The notes beneath the pieces are model-generated. The model searched no databases. It was not told the origin of the DNA and worked only from the letters and a program-made list of their open reading frames with translations. The translations under genes were made by a program, and so were the position numbers. From Ruegeria sp. EL01 (GTDB lineage Bacteria > Pseudomonadota > Alphaproteobacteria > Rhodobacterales > Rhodobacteraceae): DNA of 64,000 nt. Below are positions 8,617 to 17,808 of the stretch, in pieces. The stretch spans positions 496,001 through 560,000 of the forward strand of contig NZ_OMPS01000046.1 in NCBI RefSeq assembly GCF_900313035.1. The letters are read 5' to 3'. Positions within the stretch are counted from its first letter, which is position 1. Every line of letters starts with the position of its first letter.

Positions 8617-8700
8617 CTAGACGGACCCCCCGCCTGCAAGCCACCCAAGCGCCACAATAAGAGCCGAAGCAAATATGACGGATTTTGAAAATGTCGTCAT
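8617..8700 (-). CDS. Possible 27-residue single-helix membrane peptide
   Basis: ATG at 8700 to TAG at 8617 encodes 27 residues: a polar start MTTFSKS, a hydrophobic run of about 15 residues, and a Gly-rich end. A weak GAG lies nine bases upstream, and a TTGCAA / CATATT pair with 18-base spacing lies about 40 bases before the start. The composition looks like a small membrane protein, but length and weak translation signals leave it doubtful. The longer frame on this strand (8375-8707) looks non-coding. Confidence 0.35.
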   Translation of the reverse strand: MTTFSKSVIFASALIVALGWLAGGGSV

Positions 8701-8758
8701 TAATCAATACTCGTTAACAAATCATTAAATATGGGGAAATCTTACACTAAATTGCAAA

Positions 8759-8790
8759 GACCCATAGTCAGGTATACCTGACCCTAGGTC
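8759..8790. promoter_or_regulatory. Large dyad with a perfect 16-bp palindrome, candidate operator
   Basis: GTCAGGTATACCTGAC at 8767-8782 is a perfect palindrome. It is bracketed symmetrically by GACC (8759-8762) and GGTC (8787-8790), giving a 32-base dyad. It lies about 97 bases upstream of the SMR efflux gene and upstream of the possible tiny minus-strand ORF. No regulator gene is adjacent. TetR/MarR-type factors commonly use such sites, but the binder is unknown. Confidence 0.5.
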
Positions 8791-8886
8791 ATCATCTTAA
8801 CTGTTGCAGGGCATCGAATCTACTTGCCCAAACGGGAAGTATCGTGCTCAACCGGGCCTGATACCCCTGTGTTTAGGTGCTTCGCT

Positions 8887-9222
8887 ATGCCCAAAGCCTA
8901 TCTGATCCTCTTACTAGCCGTTTTTGCCGAAACAATCGGCACGACCGCCTTACAGGCCAGTCAGCAGTTCACAAGGCTCTGGCCTTCGGTTTTGGTTGTT
9001 ATCGGCTACGGGTTTGCATTCTACCTGATGGCCCTCACCCTGAAGGTCATGCCAGTCGGCATTGTATATGCCATCTGGTCAGGGCTCGGGATTTTCTTTA
9101 TTGCCCTGATCGGCTTTGTCGTCTTTGGACAAAAACTCGACTGGCCGGCGGTCCTAGGATTGTCGATGATCCTGGCCGGAATCCTGATCATTCACCTGTT
9201 TTCCCAGACCACGGGCCACTGA
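8887..9222 (+). CDS. Small multidrug resistance (SMR/EmrE-like) efflux protein
   Basis: A 111-residue, four-helix inner-membrane protein. The first helix carries the SMR glutamate in AVFAETIG (Glu15), which in EmrE binds both proton and cationic drug. The GIVYAIWSGLG motif of helix 3 is also typical of the EmrE/QacE branch. SMR proteins act as small dimers exporting quaternary cations by proton exchange. An in-frame ATG at 8824 would add 21 non-hydrophobic residues; the ATG at 8887 with AGGTG nine bases upstream fits family length. The upstream dyad at 8759-8790 suggests repressor control. Confidence 0.9.
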   Translation: MPKAYLILLLAVFAETIGTTALQASQQFTRLWPSVLVVIGYGFAFYLMALTLKVMPVGIVYAIWSGLGIFFIALIGFVVFGQKLDWPAVLGLSMILAGILIIHLFSQTTGH

Positions 9223-9239
9223 CTGTCGGTTAGGGGTGG

Positions 9240-9245
9240 TATAAT
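9240..9245 (+). promoter_or_regulatory. Candidate -10 element for typA
   Basis: A perfect TATAAT lies 54 bases before the typA start. No convincing -35 hexamer at 16-18 bases is visible, so only the -10 is marked. Confidence 0.3.
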
Positions 9246-9298
9246 TGCCTGTGCCGCGTTATGCGCGCGGCAACTTCCCGTTCAAAGGCTGACCTCTC

Positions 9299-11116
9299 AT
9301 GGACCTGCGCAATATCGCAATCATCGCTCACGTGGACCACGGTAAAACGACCCTGGTTGACGAGCTGCTCAAACAATCCGGCGCGTTCCGGGAAAATCAG
9401 GCCGTGGCAGAGCGCGCCATGGACAGCAATGACCTCGAACGCGAGCGCGGCATCACCATCCTGGCCAAAGCGACGTCGGTCGAATGGAAAGGCACGCGGG
9501 TCAACATCGTCGACACCCCTGGCCACGCCGATTTCGGTGGTGAAGTTGAACGGATCCTCAGCATGGTCGATGGGGTTGTCCTGTTGGTGGATGCAGCCGA
9601 AGGTCCAATGCCGCAAACCAAGTTCGTGACATCCAAGGCGTTGGCCCTTGGCCTGCGTCCGATCGTGGTGCTGAACAAGGTCGACAAACCCGACGCCGAA
9701 CCCGATCGCGCACTGGATGAGTGTTTTGATCTGTTCGCCAACCTTGGTGCCGATGACGATCAGTTGGATTTCCCCGCCATGTATGCCTCGGGCCGTTCGG
9801 GCTGGGCTGATATGGAACTGGACGGGCCCCGCAAGGACCTGACGGCGTTATTTGATCTTGTCATTGACCATGTTCCGGCACCTAAGCAGGCCGAACATAA
9901 GGACGAACCGTTCCGTATGCTGGCAACTACCCTTGGCAGTGATCCGTTTATCGGGCGCATCCTGACGGGCCGGGTCGAAAGCGGCACGTTGAAGGCAGGC
10001 GACAGCCTGAAAGCACTCAGCCGGGACGGATCGCTGATCGAAAACTTCCGCGCCTCCAAAATCTTGGCCTTCCGTGGACTGAGTCAACAACCCATTGATG
10101 TGGCCGAGGCCGGTGACATCGTTACAATCGCAGGCATGAGCAAGGCCACGGTGGCCGACTCGCTGGTTTCCCCGCAAGTGGATGAAGCCCTGCCCGCGCA
10201 GCCGATTGATCCGCCCACAATCACTGTGACCTTTGGGATCAACGATTCACCTCTGGCTGGCCGCGACGGCAAAAAGGTCCAATCGCGTGTGATCCGTGAC
10301 CGGCTGATGAAAGAAGCCGAATCCAATGTCGCTATCCGCATCACCGACACTCCTGGTGGTGAAGCTTTTGAGGTCGCCGGTCGTGGCGAACTTCAGATGG
10401 GTGTTCTGATCGAAAACATGCGTCGCGAAGGGTTCGAACTCAGCATTTCACGCCCGCAGGTTCTGTTCCGCGAAGAAGACGGTCAACGGCTTGAACCCAT
10501 CGAAGAGGTCACCATCGATGTGGATGACGAGTACTCTGGGTCCGTAATCGAAAAGATCACAGGCACGCGCAAAGGTGAATTGGCAGAGATGCGGCCGGCA
10601 GGTGTCGGCAAAACTCGTATTATCGCCCATGTGCCGTCGCGCGGATTGATCGGATATCACGGAGAGTTCCTGACCGATACACGCGGCACCGGCGTCTTGA
10701 ACCGGGTCTTCCACGGCTGGTCACCCCACAAAGGGCCGATCCCCGGCCGCCGTGCAGGTGTTCTGATTTCCATGGAAAACGGCCAGGCGGTCGCATACGC
10801 GCTTTGGAACCTGGAAGAACGCGGTCGCATGTTTGTCGGCCCGCAGACGGACGTTTACCAGGGCATGGTGATCGGCGAGCATTCTCGTGACAATGATCTG
10901 GAAGTGAACCCGCTGAAGGGCAAGAAGCTGACCAACGTCCGGGCCAGCGGATCCGACGATGCAGTCCGGCTAACACCCCACATTCAGTTTTCACTGGAAG
11001 AAGCGATTGCCTATATCGACGACGATGAATTGGTTGAAGTAACACCCAATGCAATTCGCCTGCGCAAACGCTTTCTGGACCCACATGAGCGCAAAAGGAT
11101 GTCCAGAAGCGCCTAA
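9299..11116 (+). CDS. typA: Ribosome-associated translational GTPase TypA/BipA
   Basis: A 605-residue translation-factor GTPase of normal length. G motifs are clear: AHVDHGKTT (G1), RGITI (G2), DTPGH (G3) and NKVD (G4), followed by EF-G-like domains and the BipA-specific C-terminal domain ([12 protein letters not shown] region and [12 protein letters not shown]). BipA binds the 70S ribosome and helps ribosome assembly and stress or low-temperature adaptation in other bacteria. It appears monocistronic, with a hairpin downstream at 11204. Confidence 0.97.
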   Translation: MDLRNIAIIAHVDHGKTTLVDELLKQSGAFRENQAVAERAMDSNDLERERGITILAKATSVEWKGTRVNIVDTPGHADFGGEVERILSMVDGVVLLVDAAEGPMPQTKFVTSKALALGLRPIVVLNKVDKPDAEPDRALDECFDLFANLGADDDQLDFPAMYASGRSGWADMELDGPRKDLTALFDLVIDHVPAPKQAEHKDEPFRMLATTLGSDPFIGRILTGRVESGTLKAGDSLKALSRDGSLIENFRASKILAFRGLSQQPIDVAEAGDIVTIAGMSKATVADSLVSPQVDEALPAQPIDPPTITVTFGINDSPLAGRDGKKVQSRVIRDRLMKEAESNVAIRITDTPGGEAFEVAGRGELQMGVLIENMRREGFELSISRPQVLFREEDGQRLEPIEEVTIDVDDEYSGSVIEKITGTRKGELAEMRPAGVGKTRIIAHVPSRGLIGYHGEFLTDTRGTGVLNRVFHGWSPHKGPIPGRRAGVLISMENGQAVAYALWNLEERGRMFVGPQTDVYQGMVIGEHSRDNDLEVNPLKGKKLTNVRASGSDDAVRLTPHIQFSLEEAIAYIDDDELVEVTPNAIRLRKRFLDPHERKRMSRSA

Positions 11117-11203
11117 AACACGGCTTTTGGGTTGATGCGAATCTGGAAACAATGACACGACTGTGACATTTTTTCATCCATCTCAAAAATGATGAAAAGT
11201 TGA

Positions 11204-11235
11204 GGGCCTGCCGTAACGTCAGGCCTTCTCTCTGT
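11204..11235 (+). terminator. Likely typA transcription terminator
   Basis: GGCCTG (11205-11210) pairs with CAGGCC (11220-11225) around a nine-base loop, followed by a pyrimidine tract TTCTCTCTGTTTT. A second hairpin, TTTTCATC / GATGAAAA (11171-11198), lies between it and the stop. The U-run is imperfect, hence moderate confidence. The rest of 11117-11416 shows no gene; it should hold the promoter of the following gene. Confidence 0.5.
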
Positions 11236-11416
11236 TTTGAAAGAACATTCAACCTTTAGGAGAATTAATTACATCTCAATCAGCCAAACATCTTCTTGTA
11301 AATCAGGCTCAAGAAAGGTGTATTCATGGCTAAAGTGTGACGTCGTTCATACACGCAGCCTTCAGTATAGCGCATAAGTACGACGTAGTTGTTAACGAGT
11401 TCCAAGGAGTCGCGCT

Positions 11417-12343
11417 ATGCGCATCAAGTCCCGTCTTTTATCCATTGTTTTCGCATCAGCCACAGTTTCATTATTCACTGGTGTTTCGGCACAGGCTGCA
11501 GAAAAGTGCACCGTAAGAACAGCAAAGCAATCTGTTTCAACCGAAACGCTTTGTGCGTGTAGCGTCGTTGACGCGCGAATGTTGCGGTACATTCAACGCC
11601 GTCCCGACTTTGAAGATATCCTAACAAGAACCCTTCAGTTCTGCCCGGCCTTCGCCGCAGTTCTGACGGACTTCCCAACCGCCTCGATCGGTGCACCAAC
11701 ACAAAGATCTGGTGATGGAGCTTCTGAAGAAGGTAGTGGGTCCGGCGGCGGTTCCAGTTCTGGTGGCGGATCAAGCTCTGGCGGTGGTTCCAGTTCTGGT
11801 GGCGGATCAAGCTCCGGCGGCGGATCAAGCTCCGGCGGCGGTTCCAGTTCTGGTGGTGGTTCCAGCTCTGGTGGCGGATCAAGCTCTGGTGGCGGATCAA
11901 GCTCCGGTGGTGGTTCTAGCTCTGGTGGCGGATCAAGCTCCGGTGGTGGTGACGGCGGCGGATCAGGTTCCGGTGGTGGTGACGGCGGCGGATCAGGCTC
12001 CGGTGGTGGTGACGGCGGCGGATCAAGCTCCGGCGGCGGATCAAGCTCCGGCGGCGGATCCGGTTCCGGCGGTGGTGACGGCGGCGGATCAGGCTCCGGC
12101 GGTGGTGACGGCGGCGGAACAGGTTCCGGCGGTGGTGACGGCGGCGGATCAGGTTCCGGCGGTGGTGACGGCGGCGGATCCGGTTCCGGCGGCGGCGATG
12201 GCGGCGGATCAGGTTCCGGCGGCGGCGATGGCGGCGGATCCGGTTCCGGCGGCGGCGATGGCGGTGGATCAGGTGACGGCGGCGGCGACGGCGGATCAGG
12301 TTCCGGTGGCGGAAACGGCCCAAGTGACCCAGTCATAGACTGA
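11417..12343 (+). CDS. Secreted low-complexity Gly/Ser(/Asp)-repeat protein
   Basis: A 308-residue protein with a signal peptide (about 1-27, ending SAQAA), then a 70-residue domain with four cysteines (C..CAC..C). The remainder is almost pure repeat: about eleven copies of GGGSSS, then about ten of GGGDGGGSGS, ending NGPSDPVID. The N-terminal domain is not recognised. The repeat half should be flexible, hydrophilic and unstructured, perhaps a surface or periplasmic spacer; the Asp-Gly units are not RTX nonapeptides. The nearby convergent gene encodes a LapG-like protease, but no direct link is shown. AAGGAG lies ten bases before the ATG. Confidence 0.75.
   Translation: MRIKSRLLSIVFASATVSLFTGVSAQAAEKCTVRTAKQSVSTETLCACSVVDARMLRYIQRRPDFEDILTRTLQFCPAFAAVLTDFPTASIGAPTQRSGDGASEEGSGSGGGSSSGGGSSSGGGSSSGGGSSSGGGSSSGGGSSSGGGSSSGGGSSSGGGSSSGGGSSSGGGSSSGGGDGGGSGSGGGDGGGSGSGGGDGGGSSSGGGSSSGGGSGSGGGDGGGSGSGGGDGGGTGSGGGDGGGSGSGGGDGGGSGSGGGDGGGSGSGGGDGGGSGSGGGDGGGSGDGGGDGGSGSGGGNGPSDPVID
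11746..12330 (+). repeat. Tandem DNA repeats coding Gly/Ser units (18-mer block, then 30-mer block)
   Basis: From about 11746 to 11944, 18-base units encode GGGSSS with TCC/AGT and TCA/AGC codon alternation. From about 11944 onward, mostly 30-base units (GGTGAC-centred) encode GGGDGGGSGS, with two 18-mers returning near 12025-12060. Neighbouring units are nearly identical, so copy number is likely to vary by slippage or recombination. Confidence 0.9.
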
Positions 12344-12363
12344 TCCATATTCCAATAAATCAA

Positions 12364-12398
12364 AGCCGGTGAAAAGTGACCATCTCACCGGTTTTTTT
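12364..12398 (+). terminator. Terminator after the Gly/Ser-repeat gene
   Basis: CCGGTGA (12366-12372) pairs with TCACCGG (12385-12391), followed by seven Ts. It lies between two convergent genes and points toward plus-strand transcripts. Confidence 0.85.
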
Positions 12399-12428
12399 GA
12401 TTTTCATCACAAATGAACAGAACGAGAT

Positions 12429-13052
12429 TTAGCTATTCCCGTAAACGCCAACCCAACGGCGCGGCTGGTTTGGGTCCTGCATCCGCAAAAACAGATACCG
12501 CGTGTCCGCCCATGGTTTAATCCGGTTCGTCGCGTTGTCCAGAACAAGATCTCCACTAGCAGACCGATAGATCAAAACCGCATGCCCATTTCTGCTCCTG
12601 TCGAGAACAGTCGCGATCAGAAGCTTGTTCGGATCGATTCCTGCCTTGATAAGGTCCCGCTTTTTCAAAAGAGCAAAGTCTTCACAATCACCGCCACGAG
12701 ACGTCGGCAGTGCCCATCTTTCCCGGGTTTTGTACTGAAGCTGGTCCGCAACCTCACGAGTTGTCGCATTCACACGGCGATTGACCTGCTGGATTATCTT
12801 CATTTCCTGCTGGCTTGTCAGCGACATCGACCGCTTGGAGGAACACGCCCAGCTGTATTGACGGCAAAGTTGCTGCGCTCCTGTCGGGGGAGGCGACGCA
12901 GAAACAGTTGTGATGTAAGCCTTCTCAAACGCCTGGACTTCTGTCCCGGCAACGATGGAACCCAACACGAGTGCAAAAACGCCCACAAAACGCCCTGAGG
13001 CTTTTACAAGAGGGTTAACACCCTTGCTGACTTTACTGCATAACAATTTCAT
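12429..13052 (-). CDS. LapG-like periplasmic cysteine protease (bacterial transglutaminase-like)
   Basis: A 207-residue exported protein: signal peptide about 18-41 (cleavage near VQA-F), then a bacterial transglutaminase-like cysteine proteinase domain. The catalytic triad is visible as Cys123 (RGGDCEDF), His157 (NGHAV) and Asp172 (LDN). LapG of Pseudomonas, in this family, cleaves the N-terminus of giant RTX adhesins under control of the c-di-GMP receptor LapD; neither LapD nor an adhesin is in the window. The start at 13052 is preferred over 13091 because GAGGGA lies seven bases upstream. Convergent with the Gly/Ser-repeat gene. Confidence 0.85.
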   Translation of the reverse strand: MKLLCSKVSKGVNPLVKASGRFVGVFALVLGSIVAGTEVQAFEKAYITTVSASPPPTGAQQLCRQYSWACSSKRSMSLTSQQEMKIIQQVNRRVNATTREVADQLQYKTRERWALPTSRGGDCEDFALLKKRDLIKAGIDPNKLLIATVLDRSRNGHAVLIYRSASGDLVLDNATNRIKPWADTRYLFLRMQDPNQPRRWVGVYGNS

Positions 13053-13441
13053 GCCTGTCCCTCGATCCAGGTTTATCCAAGCGATTGCCATAGAGCAGAA
13101 CCGTTGCCTGTTTTCGGTAAAGTATCCGGAAACAGACCTGTTTATGCAACCTTTGCAGATCTAGGCAGTCTTTGTTCACACTGAAGGGGAAAAAAGGCGG
13201 AATTTCGTCCGTGACTTTGACGATTTCAGGCAAGAAGTTTGGTTAAAAAGACACAATTGGCTCGCCATTTTTTTTAACTTCTTGATGGTTCAACACGTAA
13301 GCCCATGACATTTATGAAACAAATATCACGGACCGAGAGAACACGAGTTCGTCACTGGCGCCACAATTTACTAAGCTGAAATTTGCTTACAAACGGCACA
13401 CTTGGCCCAAAAACTTTGAGAAACTTGGCGCTTACTGATTC
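13053..13441. other. 389-base intergenic region
   Basis: A comparatively AT-rich region upstream of the LapG-like gene and downstream of the DUF1330 gene. I see no coding frame, tRNA or strong hairpin. It presumably carries the protease promoter, which I could not place. Confidence 0.5.
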
Positions 13442-13729
13442 TTAATCCGATATTTCGACAACGATCAGCTCACGCTCACTTGCGCCACGTGCGTGATTAA
13501 GCGCCTCTTGGTACTCTGCTGAATTATAGCATTCGACTGCAGCTTCGACTGACGGGAATCGAGCGACGACGTTTCGCGGCCGTTCTTTTCCTTCCAATTG
13601 TACATAGCGAGCCGCGCGCGCGATAAACGCGCCTCCGTGCTTGGCAATTGCCGGTCCGGCCAACTCTGCGTATTTTCCATATGCCTCGGCATCTGTCACC
13701 GTCACATGCGCAATCCAAAGTGCAGGCAT
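13442..13729 (-). CDS. DUF1330 family protein (dimeric alpha/beta barrel)
   Basis: A 95-residue protein with the DUF1330 pattern: WIAHVTVTDAEAYGKYAELA at the N-terminus, GAFIARAARY in the middle, and FPSVEAAVECYNSAEYQEA near residue 65. Members form ferredoxin-like alpha/beta barrels; biochemical function is undetermined. The start at 13729 lies one base after the alaS stop and has GGAGGG within the alaS end as ribosome binding site, so it is probably co-translated from the alaS mRNA. A longer frame from 13825 overlaps alaS and is unlikely. Confidence 0.88.
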   Translation of the reverse strand: MPALWIAHVTVTDAEAYGKYAELAGPAIAKHGGAFIARAARYVQLEGKERPRNVVARFPSVEAAVECYNSAEYQEALNHARGASERELIVVEISD

Positions 13730-13730
13730 C

Positions 13731-16403
13731 TTACCCTCCCAATATCTTCTCCGCAGCTTTGATTGCCGCATCTGAATTGGAGGCATCTTTGCCCCCGCCT
13801 TGTGCCATGTCGGGCCGGCCACCACCGCCCTTACCGCCTAGCTCGACCACCGCAGCTTTGACCAAATCAACGGCCGAGATCCTGTCGGTCAGATCCTGTG
13901 TCACCCCAGCCGCAACCGCCGCTTTTCCGCCGGTGTCCGCAATCAGCAAGACGGCCCCGGATCCAATGCGGCTTTTGTGTTCGTCAATCAACGCAGGCAG
14001 GTCTTTTCCGGACACTCCATTCAAAGCCTGAGCCAGGAACTTTACGCCATTCACATCGCGCGCTTCGGCACCGGGTCCCTGCCCTGCCCCACCGGCCATA
14101 GCCAGATCACGCCGCAATTGGGCAACCTCGTTTTGAAGAGCTTTACGTTCATCCAGCAGAGATTTGACCCTGCCGACTACGTCATCCGGCTGTGCCTTCA
14201 GTTCCAACGCAACCTCTGACACACGTTGATCCTGTGCTGACAGATAACTGAATGCTGCATCCCCGGTCAGCGCCTCAATCCGCCGGACACCTGCACTGCT
14301 GGCGCTGTCCCCCAGCACAACAAATGTTCCGATATCGCCGGTTTGACGGACATGCGTACCGCCGCACAGTTCAATCGACCAGGTTTCGCCATCATGGCCT
14401 TTGCCGGTTGGCGCCTTGCCCATTGAAACAACACGAACCTCGTCGCCATATCTCTCACCAAACAGTGCCTGCGCACCCAAGTCGCGCGCGTCATCCGGGG
14501 TCATGACCCGTGTCTCGACTGCCGAGTTCTGGCGGATGAAGTCGTTCACCTCACGCTCGACCTTCTGCACTTCTTCCTGCGACAGCGCTTTGGAATGGCT
14601 GAAGTCAAACCGCAACCGATCAGCCGCGTTCAATGATCCGCGCTGTGCGACGTGATCACCAAGCGCCTCACGCAGAGCCTCATGCAACAGGTGTGTCGCC
14701 GAGTGATTGGCGCGTATTGCGGTGCGGCGCGTGTGATCGACTTCAAGCTCGACCGCATCGCCCTTGGATAATGCTCCGTGATCCACAGTCACTTTATGCG
14801 CGTAGACCTTGCCGTCGGCAAACTTCTTGGTGTCTTCGACCTTTGCAACATCGTCACGAGCTTCCAGGCGACGGATTTCACCAGTATCGCCAATCTGGCC
14901 ACCAGCTTCACCGTAGAACGGGGTTTGGTTCACAACGACCCAACCGCTGCCGCCTTGTTCAATCTTGTCCACCAAAGCACCATCAACCACCAAGGCCGCG
15001 ACCTGACCTTCTGCCTTCTCGGTATCATAGCCCAGAAAATCAGTGGCGCCATCGTTATCAAGCACGTCAAACCATACGGCCTGGTCTGCGGCTTCGCCTG
15101 ATCCCGACCACGCAGCGCGCGCCTTTGCTTTTTGTTCTGCCATCGCGGTGTCGAACCCGTCGGTGTCGACGCTGCGGCCCTTTTCGCGCAGCGCATCCTG
15201 CGTCAGATCCAACGGAAACCCAAAGGTGTCGTAAAGCTTGAATGCCGCATCGCCGGGCAGTTGTTCGCCTTCGGGCAATCCAGCAACTTCGTCGTCCAAC
15301 AGTTTCAGGCCGCGATCCAGAGTTTGTTTGAACCGGGTTTCTTCCAACAACAACGTCTCTTCGATCAGCGCTTGCGCCTGCCCCAGTTCGGAATACTGAG
15401 CGCCCATCAATTGAACCAAGGTCGGAACAAGCCGGTGCATGACCGGATCTTTTGCACCCAACAAATGGGCATGTCGCATCGCCCGGCGCATGATCCGACG
15501 CAGAACATATCCGCGTCCGTCGTTCGACGGCATTACGCCATCCGCCATCAGGAACGAGGTCGACCGCAGGTGATCGGCAATAACGCGGTGATGTACATTC
15601 TGATCACCATACGGATCAACATGCGTCACATCTGCAGACGCTTCGATCAGCGTCTTGAACAGATCCGTGTCATAGTTATCGTGGCTGCCTTGCAGCAAGG
15701 CCCCGATGCGTTCAAGCCCCATGCCGGTGTCGATCGACTGCATGTCGAGTTCCACCATCGAGCCGTCCTCGAACTGTTCGTTTTGCATGAAAACGATGTT
15801 CCAGATTTCGATAAAGCGATCACCGTCTTCTTCGGCTGATCCCGGAGGGCCACCCCAGATGTGATCGCCATGATCATAAAAAATCTCGGTACACGGACCG
15901 CAGGGGCCGGTTGGACCCATTTGCCAGAAATTGTCACTGGTGGCGATGCGGATGATCCGGTCTTCTGGGATGCCGACCTTCTTCCAGATCTCAAACGCTT
16001 CATCATCGGTGTGATAGACGGTTGCCAACAAGCGGCTTTTGTCGATGCCGAATTCCTTGGTGATCAACTCCCATGCAAATGGAATGGCCTCGGGCTTAAA
16101 ATAATCTCCGAACGAGAAATTACCCAACATTTCAAAGAACGTGTGGTGGCGCGCCGTATATCCCACATTGTCCAGATCGTTGTGTTTACCGCCAGCACGC
16201 ACGCATTTCTGTGCTGTCGTAGCGCGTTGGTAGTCACGGTTTTCCAAGCCGGTGAACAGGTTTTTGAACTGCACCATGCCGGAATTTACAAACATCAATG
16301 TTGGATCATTGCGCGGTACCAGTGGGCTGGACGCGACCACTTCGTGACCTTGCTTGGCAAAGTAATTCAGGAAGGTTGAGCGGATATCGTTCAGCGTGGG
16401 CAT
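13731..16403 (-). CDS. alaS: Alanyl-tRNA synthetase
   Basis: Class II synthetase of 890 residues that charges tRNA-Ala. It has the N-terminal catalytic core (VFVNSG-like [12 protein letters not shown] and the [12 protein letters not shown] loop), the editing domain with zinc-type ligands HSATH and CGGTH, a coiled-coil (about 735-770), and a C-terminal DHHA1 domain with the [16 protein letters not shown] signature. The start [11 protein letters not shown] at 16403 fits the family; a longer frame from 16496 adds residues without homology. It lies downstream of recA on the same strand, as often seen, separated by about 150 bases. Confidence 0.97.
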   Translation of the reverse strand: MPTLNDIRSTFLNYFAKQGHEVVASSPLVPRNDPTLMFVNSGMVQFKNLFTGLENRDYQRATTAQKCVRAGGKHNDLDNVGYTARHHTFFEMLGNFSFGDYFKPEAIPFAWELITKEFGIDKSRLLATVYHTDDEAFEIWKKVGIPEDRIIRIATSDNFWQMGPTGPCGPCTEIFYDHGDHIWGGPPGSAEEDGDRFIEIWNIVFMQNEQFEDGSMVELDMQSIDTGMGLERIGALLQGSHDNYDTDLFKTLIEASADVTHVDPYGDQNVHHRVIADHLRSTSFLMADGVMPSNDGRGYVLRRIMRRAMRHAHLLGAKDPVMHRLVPTLVQLMGAQYSELGQAQALIEETLLLEETRFKQTLDRGLKLLDDEVAGLPEGEQLPGDAAFKLYDTFGFPLDLTQDALREKGRSVDTDGFDTAMAEQKAKARAAWSGSGEAADQAVWFDVLDNDGATDFLGYDTEKAEGQVAALVVDGALVDKIEQGGSGWVVVNQTPFYGEAGGQIGDTGEIRRLEARDDVAKVEDTKKFADGKVYAHKVTVDHGALSKGDAVELEVDHTRRTAIRANHSATHLLHEALREALGDHVAQRGSLNAADRLRFDFSHSKALSQEEVQKVEREVNDFIRQNSAVETRVMTPDDARDLGAQALFGERYGDEVRVVSMGKAPTGKGHDGETWSIELCGGTHVRQTGDIGTFVVLGDSASSAGVRRIEALTGDAAFSYLSAQDQRVSEVALELKAQPDDVVGRVKSLLDERKALQNEVAQLRRDLAMAGGAGQGPGAEARDVNGVKFLAQALNGVSGKDLPALIDEHKSRIGSGAVLLIADTGGKAAVAAGVTQDLTDRISAVDLVKAAVVELGGKGGGGRPDMAQGGGKDASNSDAAIKAAEKILGG

Positions 16404-16551
16404 AGGGCTCTCTCGGCGGGCAATCATAGTCGTTCGCGAAGGTTTAGCCCCCTGCCAAGGGAGTGTCCACAGGATACGGTTGGTGAAAACTGACAAGGCG
16501 ACCCAACCGGACCGCCCTATCGAAAACTTCTGTCAGAAATCCAGGCTATTG

Positions 16552-17616
16552 CTATGCCTCGAGGATATCATCTTCGTCGGCATTTGGTGGCATCTCAAAA
16601 TCCAAACCATGCGCTGCACGGATCTTGTCTTCGATCTCTAGCCCTATGCGACTGTTGTCGCGCAGATATTGCTTGGCATTCTCACGCCCCTGCCCGATCC
16701 GTTCGTCGCCATAGCTGAACCAAGAACCCGACTTTTCGACCACACCGGCCTTGACGCCCAGATCCAACAACTCGCCCATCTTACTGATGCCTTCGCCATA
16801 CATGATGTCGAATTCCACCTGCTTGAAGGGCGGTGCCACCTTGTTCTTCACAACTTTGACACGGGTCTGGTTGCCGACAACCTCATCCCGGTCCTTGATC
16901 GCGCCGATCCGGCGAATATCCAGACGGACCGAGCTGTAGAATTTCAGCGCGTTGCCGCCGGTCGTGGTTTCCGGGCTGCCGAACATCACACCGATTTTCA
17001 TCCGGATCTGGTTGATGAAGACCACCATGCACTTGCTGCGATTAATCGATCCGGTCAGTTTGCGCATCGCCTGGCTCATCAGACGGGCTTGAACGCCGAC
17101 ACTGCTGTCGCCCATGTCGCCCTCAAGTTCGGACTTCGGCGTCAATGCGGCCACCGAGTCGACCACAACCATATTCACCGCGCCAGACCGTACCAGCGTG
17201 TCGGTGATCTCCAAAGCCTGCTCACCCGTGTCGGGCTGCGAGATCAGCAATTCATCCAGATCAACGCCCAACTTGCGCGCATATTGCGGGTCAAGCGCGT
17301 GCTCGGCGTCAACGAACGCACAGACACCGCCGCGCTTTTGCTGCTCGGCAATACAATGCAAGGTCAGCGTGGTTTTACCCGAGCTTTCCGGCCCATAAAT
17401 CTCGACAATGCGGCCCATCGGCAATCCGCCGATACCCAGCGCTATGTCCAGACCCAGAGACCCGGTCGAGCTTGCCTCGATCTCTTGCTTGGTGTCGTCA
17501 CCCAGCTTCATGATCGAGCCTTTACCGAACTGGCGTTCGATCTGGGCCAACGCGCTGTCGAGCGCCTTTTGCTTGTCCGCGTTTTTCTTGTCGCTCATCG
17601 TCAGAAGATCCGCCAT
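16552..17616 (-). CDS. recA: Recombinase A
   Basis: RecA (355 residues) forms the strand-exchange filament and activates LexA cleavage. Walker A is GPESSGKTT, the L1/L2 and MAW regions ([29 protein letters not shown]) are intact, and the acidic C-terminus ([10 protein letters not shown]) is typical. The start at 17616 ([11 protein letters not shown]) is chosen because AGGACA precedes it by a good distance; an ATG 18 bases later is possible, and the upstream frame to 17715 crosses the promoter and is rejected. Controlled by an SOS box at 17672. Confidence 0.98.
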   Translation of the reverse strand: MADLLTMSDKKNADKQKALDSALAQIERQFGKGSIMKLGDDTKQEIEASSTGSLGLDIALGIGGLPMGRIVEIYGPESSGKTTLTLHCIAEQQKRGGVCAFVDAEHALDPQYARKLGVDLDELLISQPDTGEQALEITDTLVRSGAVNMVVVDSVAALTPKSELEGDMGDSSVGVQARLMSQAMRKLTGSINRSKCMVVFINQIRMKIGVMFGSPETTTGGNALKFYSSVRLDIRRIGAIKDRDEVVGNQTRVKVVKNKVAPPFKQVEFDIMYGEGISKMGELLDLGVKAGVVEKSGSWFSYGDERIGQGRENAKQYLRDNSRIGLEIEDKIRAAHGLDFEMPPNADEDDILEA

Positions 17617-17671
17617 TGTCCTGTCGCCTTCTCTTTTGTCACACCCTTGGCCGGGCGGCAATCGCTGCTTT

Positions 17672-17686
17672 GTTCGCCTCTTGTTC
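17672..17686 (-). promoter_or_regulatory. LexA (SOS) box GTTC-N7-GTTC of recA
   Basis: The direct repeat GTTC-GCCTCTT-GTTC matches exactly the alphaproteobacterial LexA motif. It lies directly downstream of the predicted -10 and 56 bases before the recA start, where LexA binding would block initiation. Confidence 0.9.
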
Positions 17687-17715
17687 CTTATGGGACCAAA
17701 AAGAGAACATTTCAA
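17687..17715 (-). promoter_or_regulatory. Predicted recA promoter
   Basis: TTGAAA (17715-17710) and CATAAG (17692-17687) on the minus strand with exactly 17 bases between. The SOS box begins at the next base. Confidence 0.65.
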
Positions 17716-17808
17716 CTAAAACTTACAGACCTCACTGTTCTGCAATTGTGTTAAAGAGTCGTTTACGACAATCTGCGCATATGAGCTAAGTGATTGGGGA
17801 AGTGACAA

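Noticed and set aside
8375..8707. Minus-strand frame of 110 codons
   Set aside because: Half is antisense to the HD gene and it crosses the terminator; composition is not protein-like.
11746..12330. Repeats considered as a CRISPR array
   Set aside because: Units are contiguous, codon-periodic and lack spacers.
11635..12363. Long minus-strand Pro-rich frame (PPPEPDPPPS repeats)
   Set aside because: A mirror of the Gly/Ser repeats; no start signal, and the plus frame has signal peptide and ribosome binding site.
16404..16496. 31-residue N-terminal extension of AlaS
   Set aside because: Not shared with the family; the internal ATG gives the standard start.
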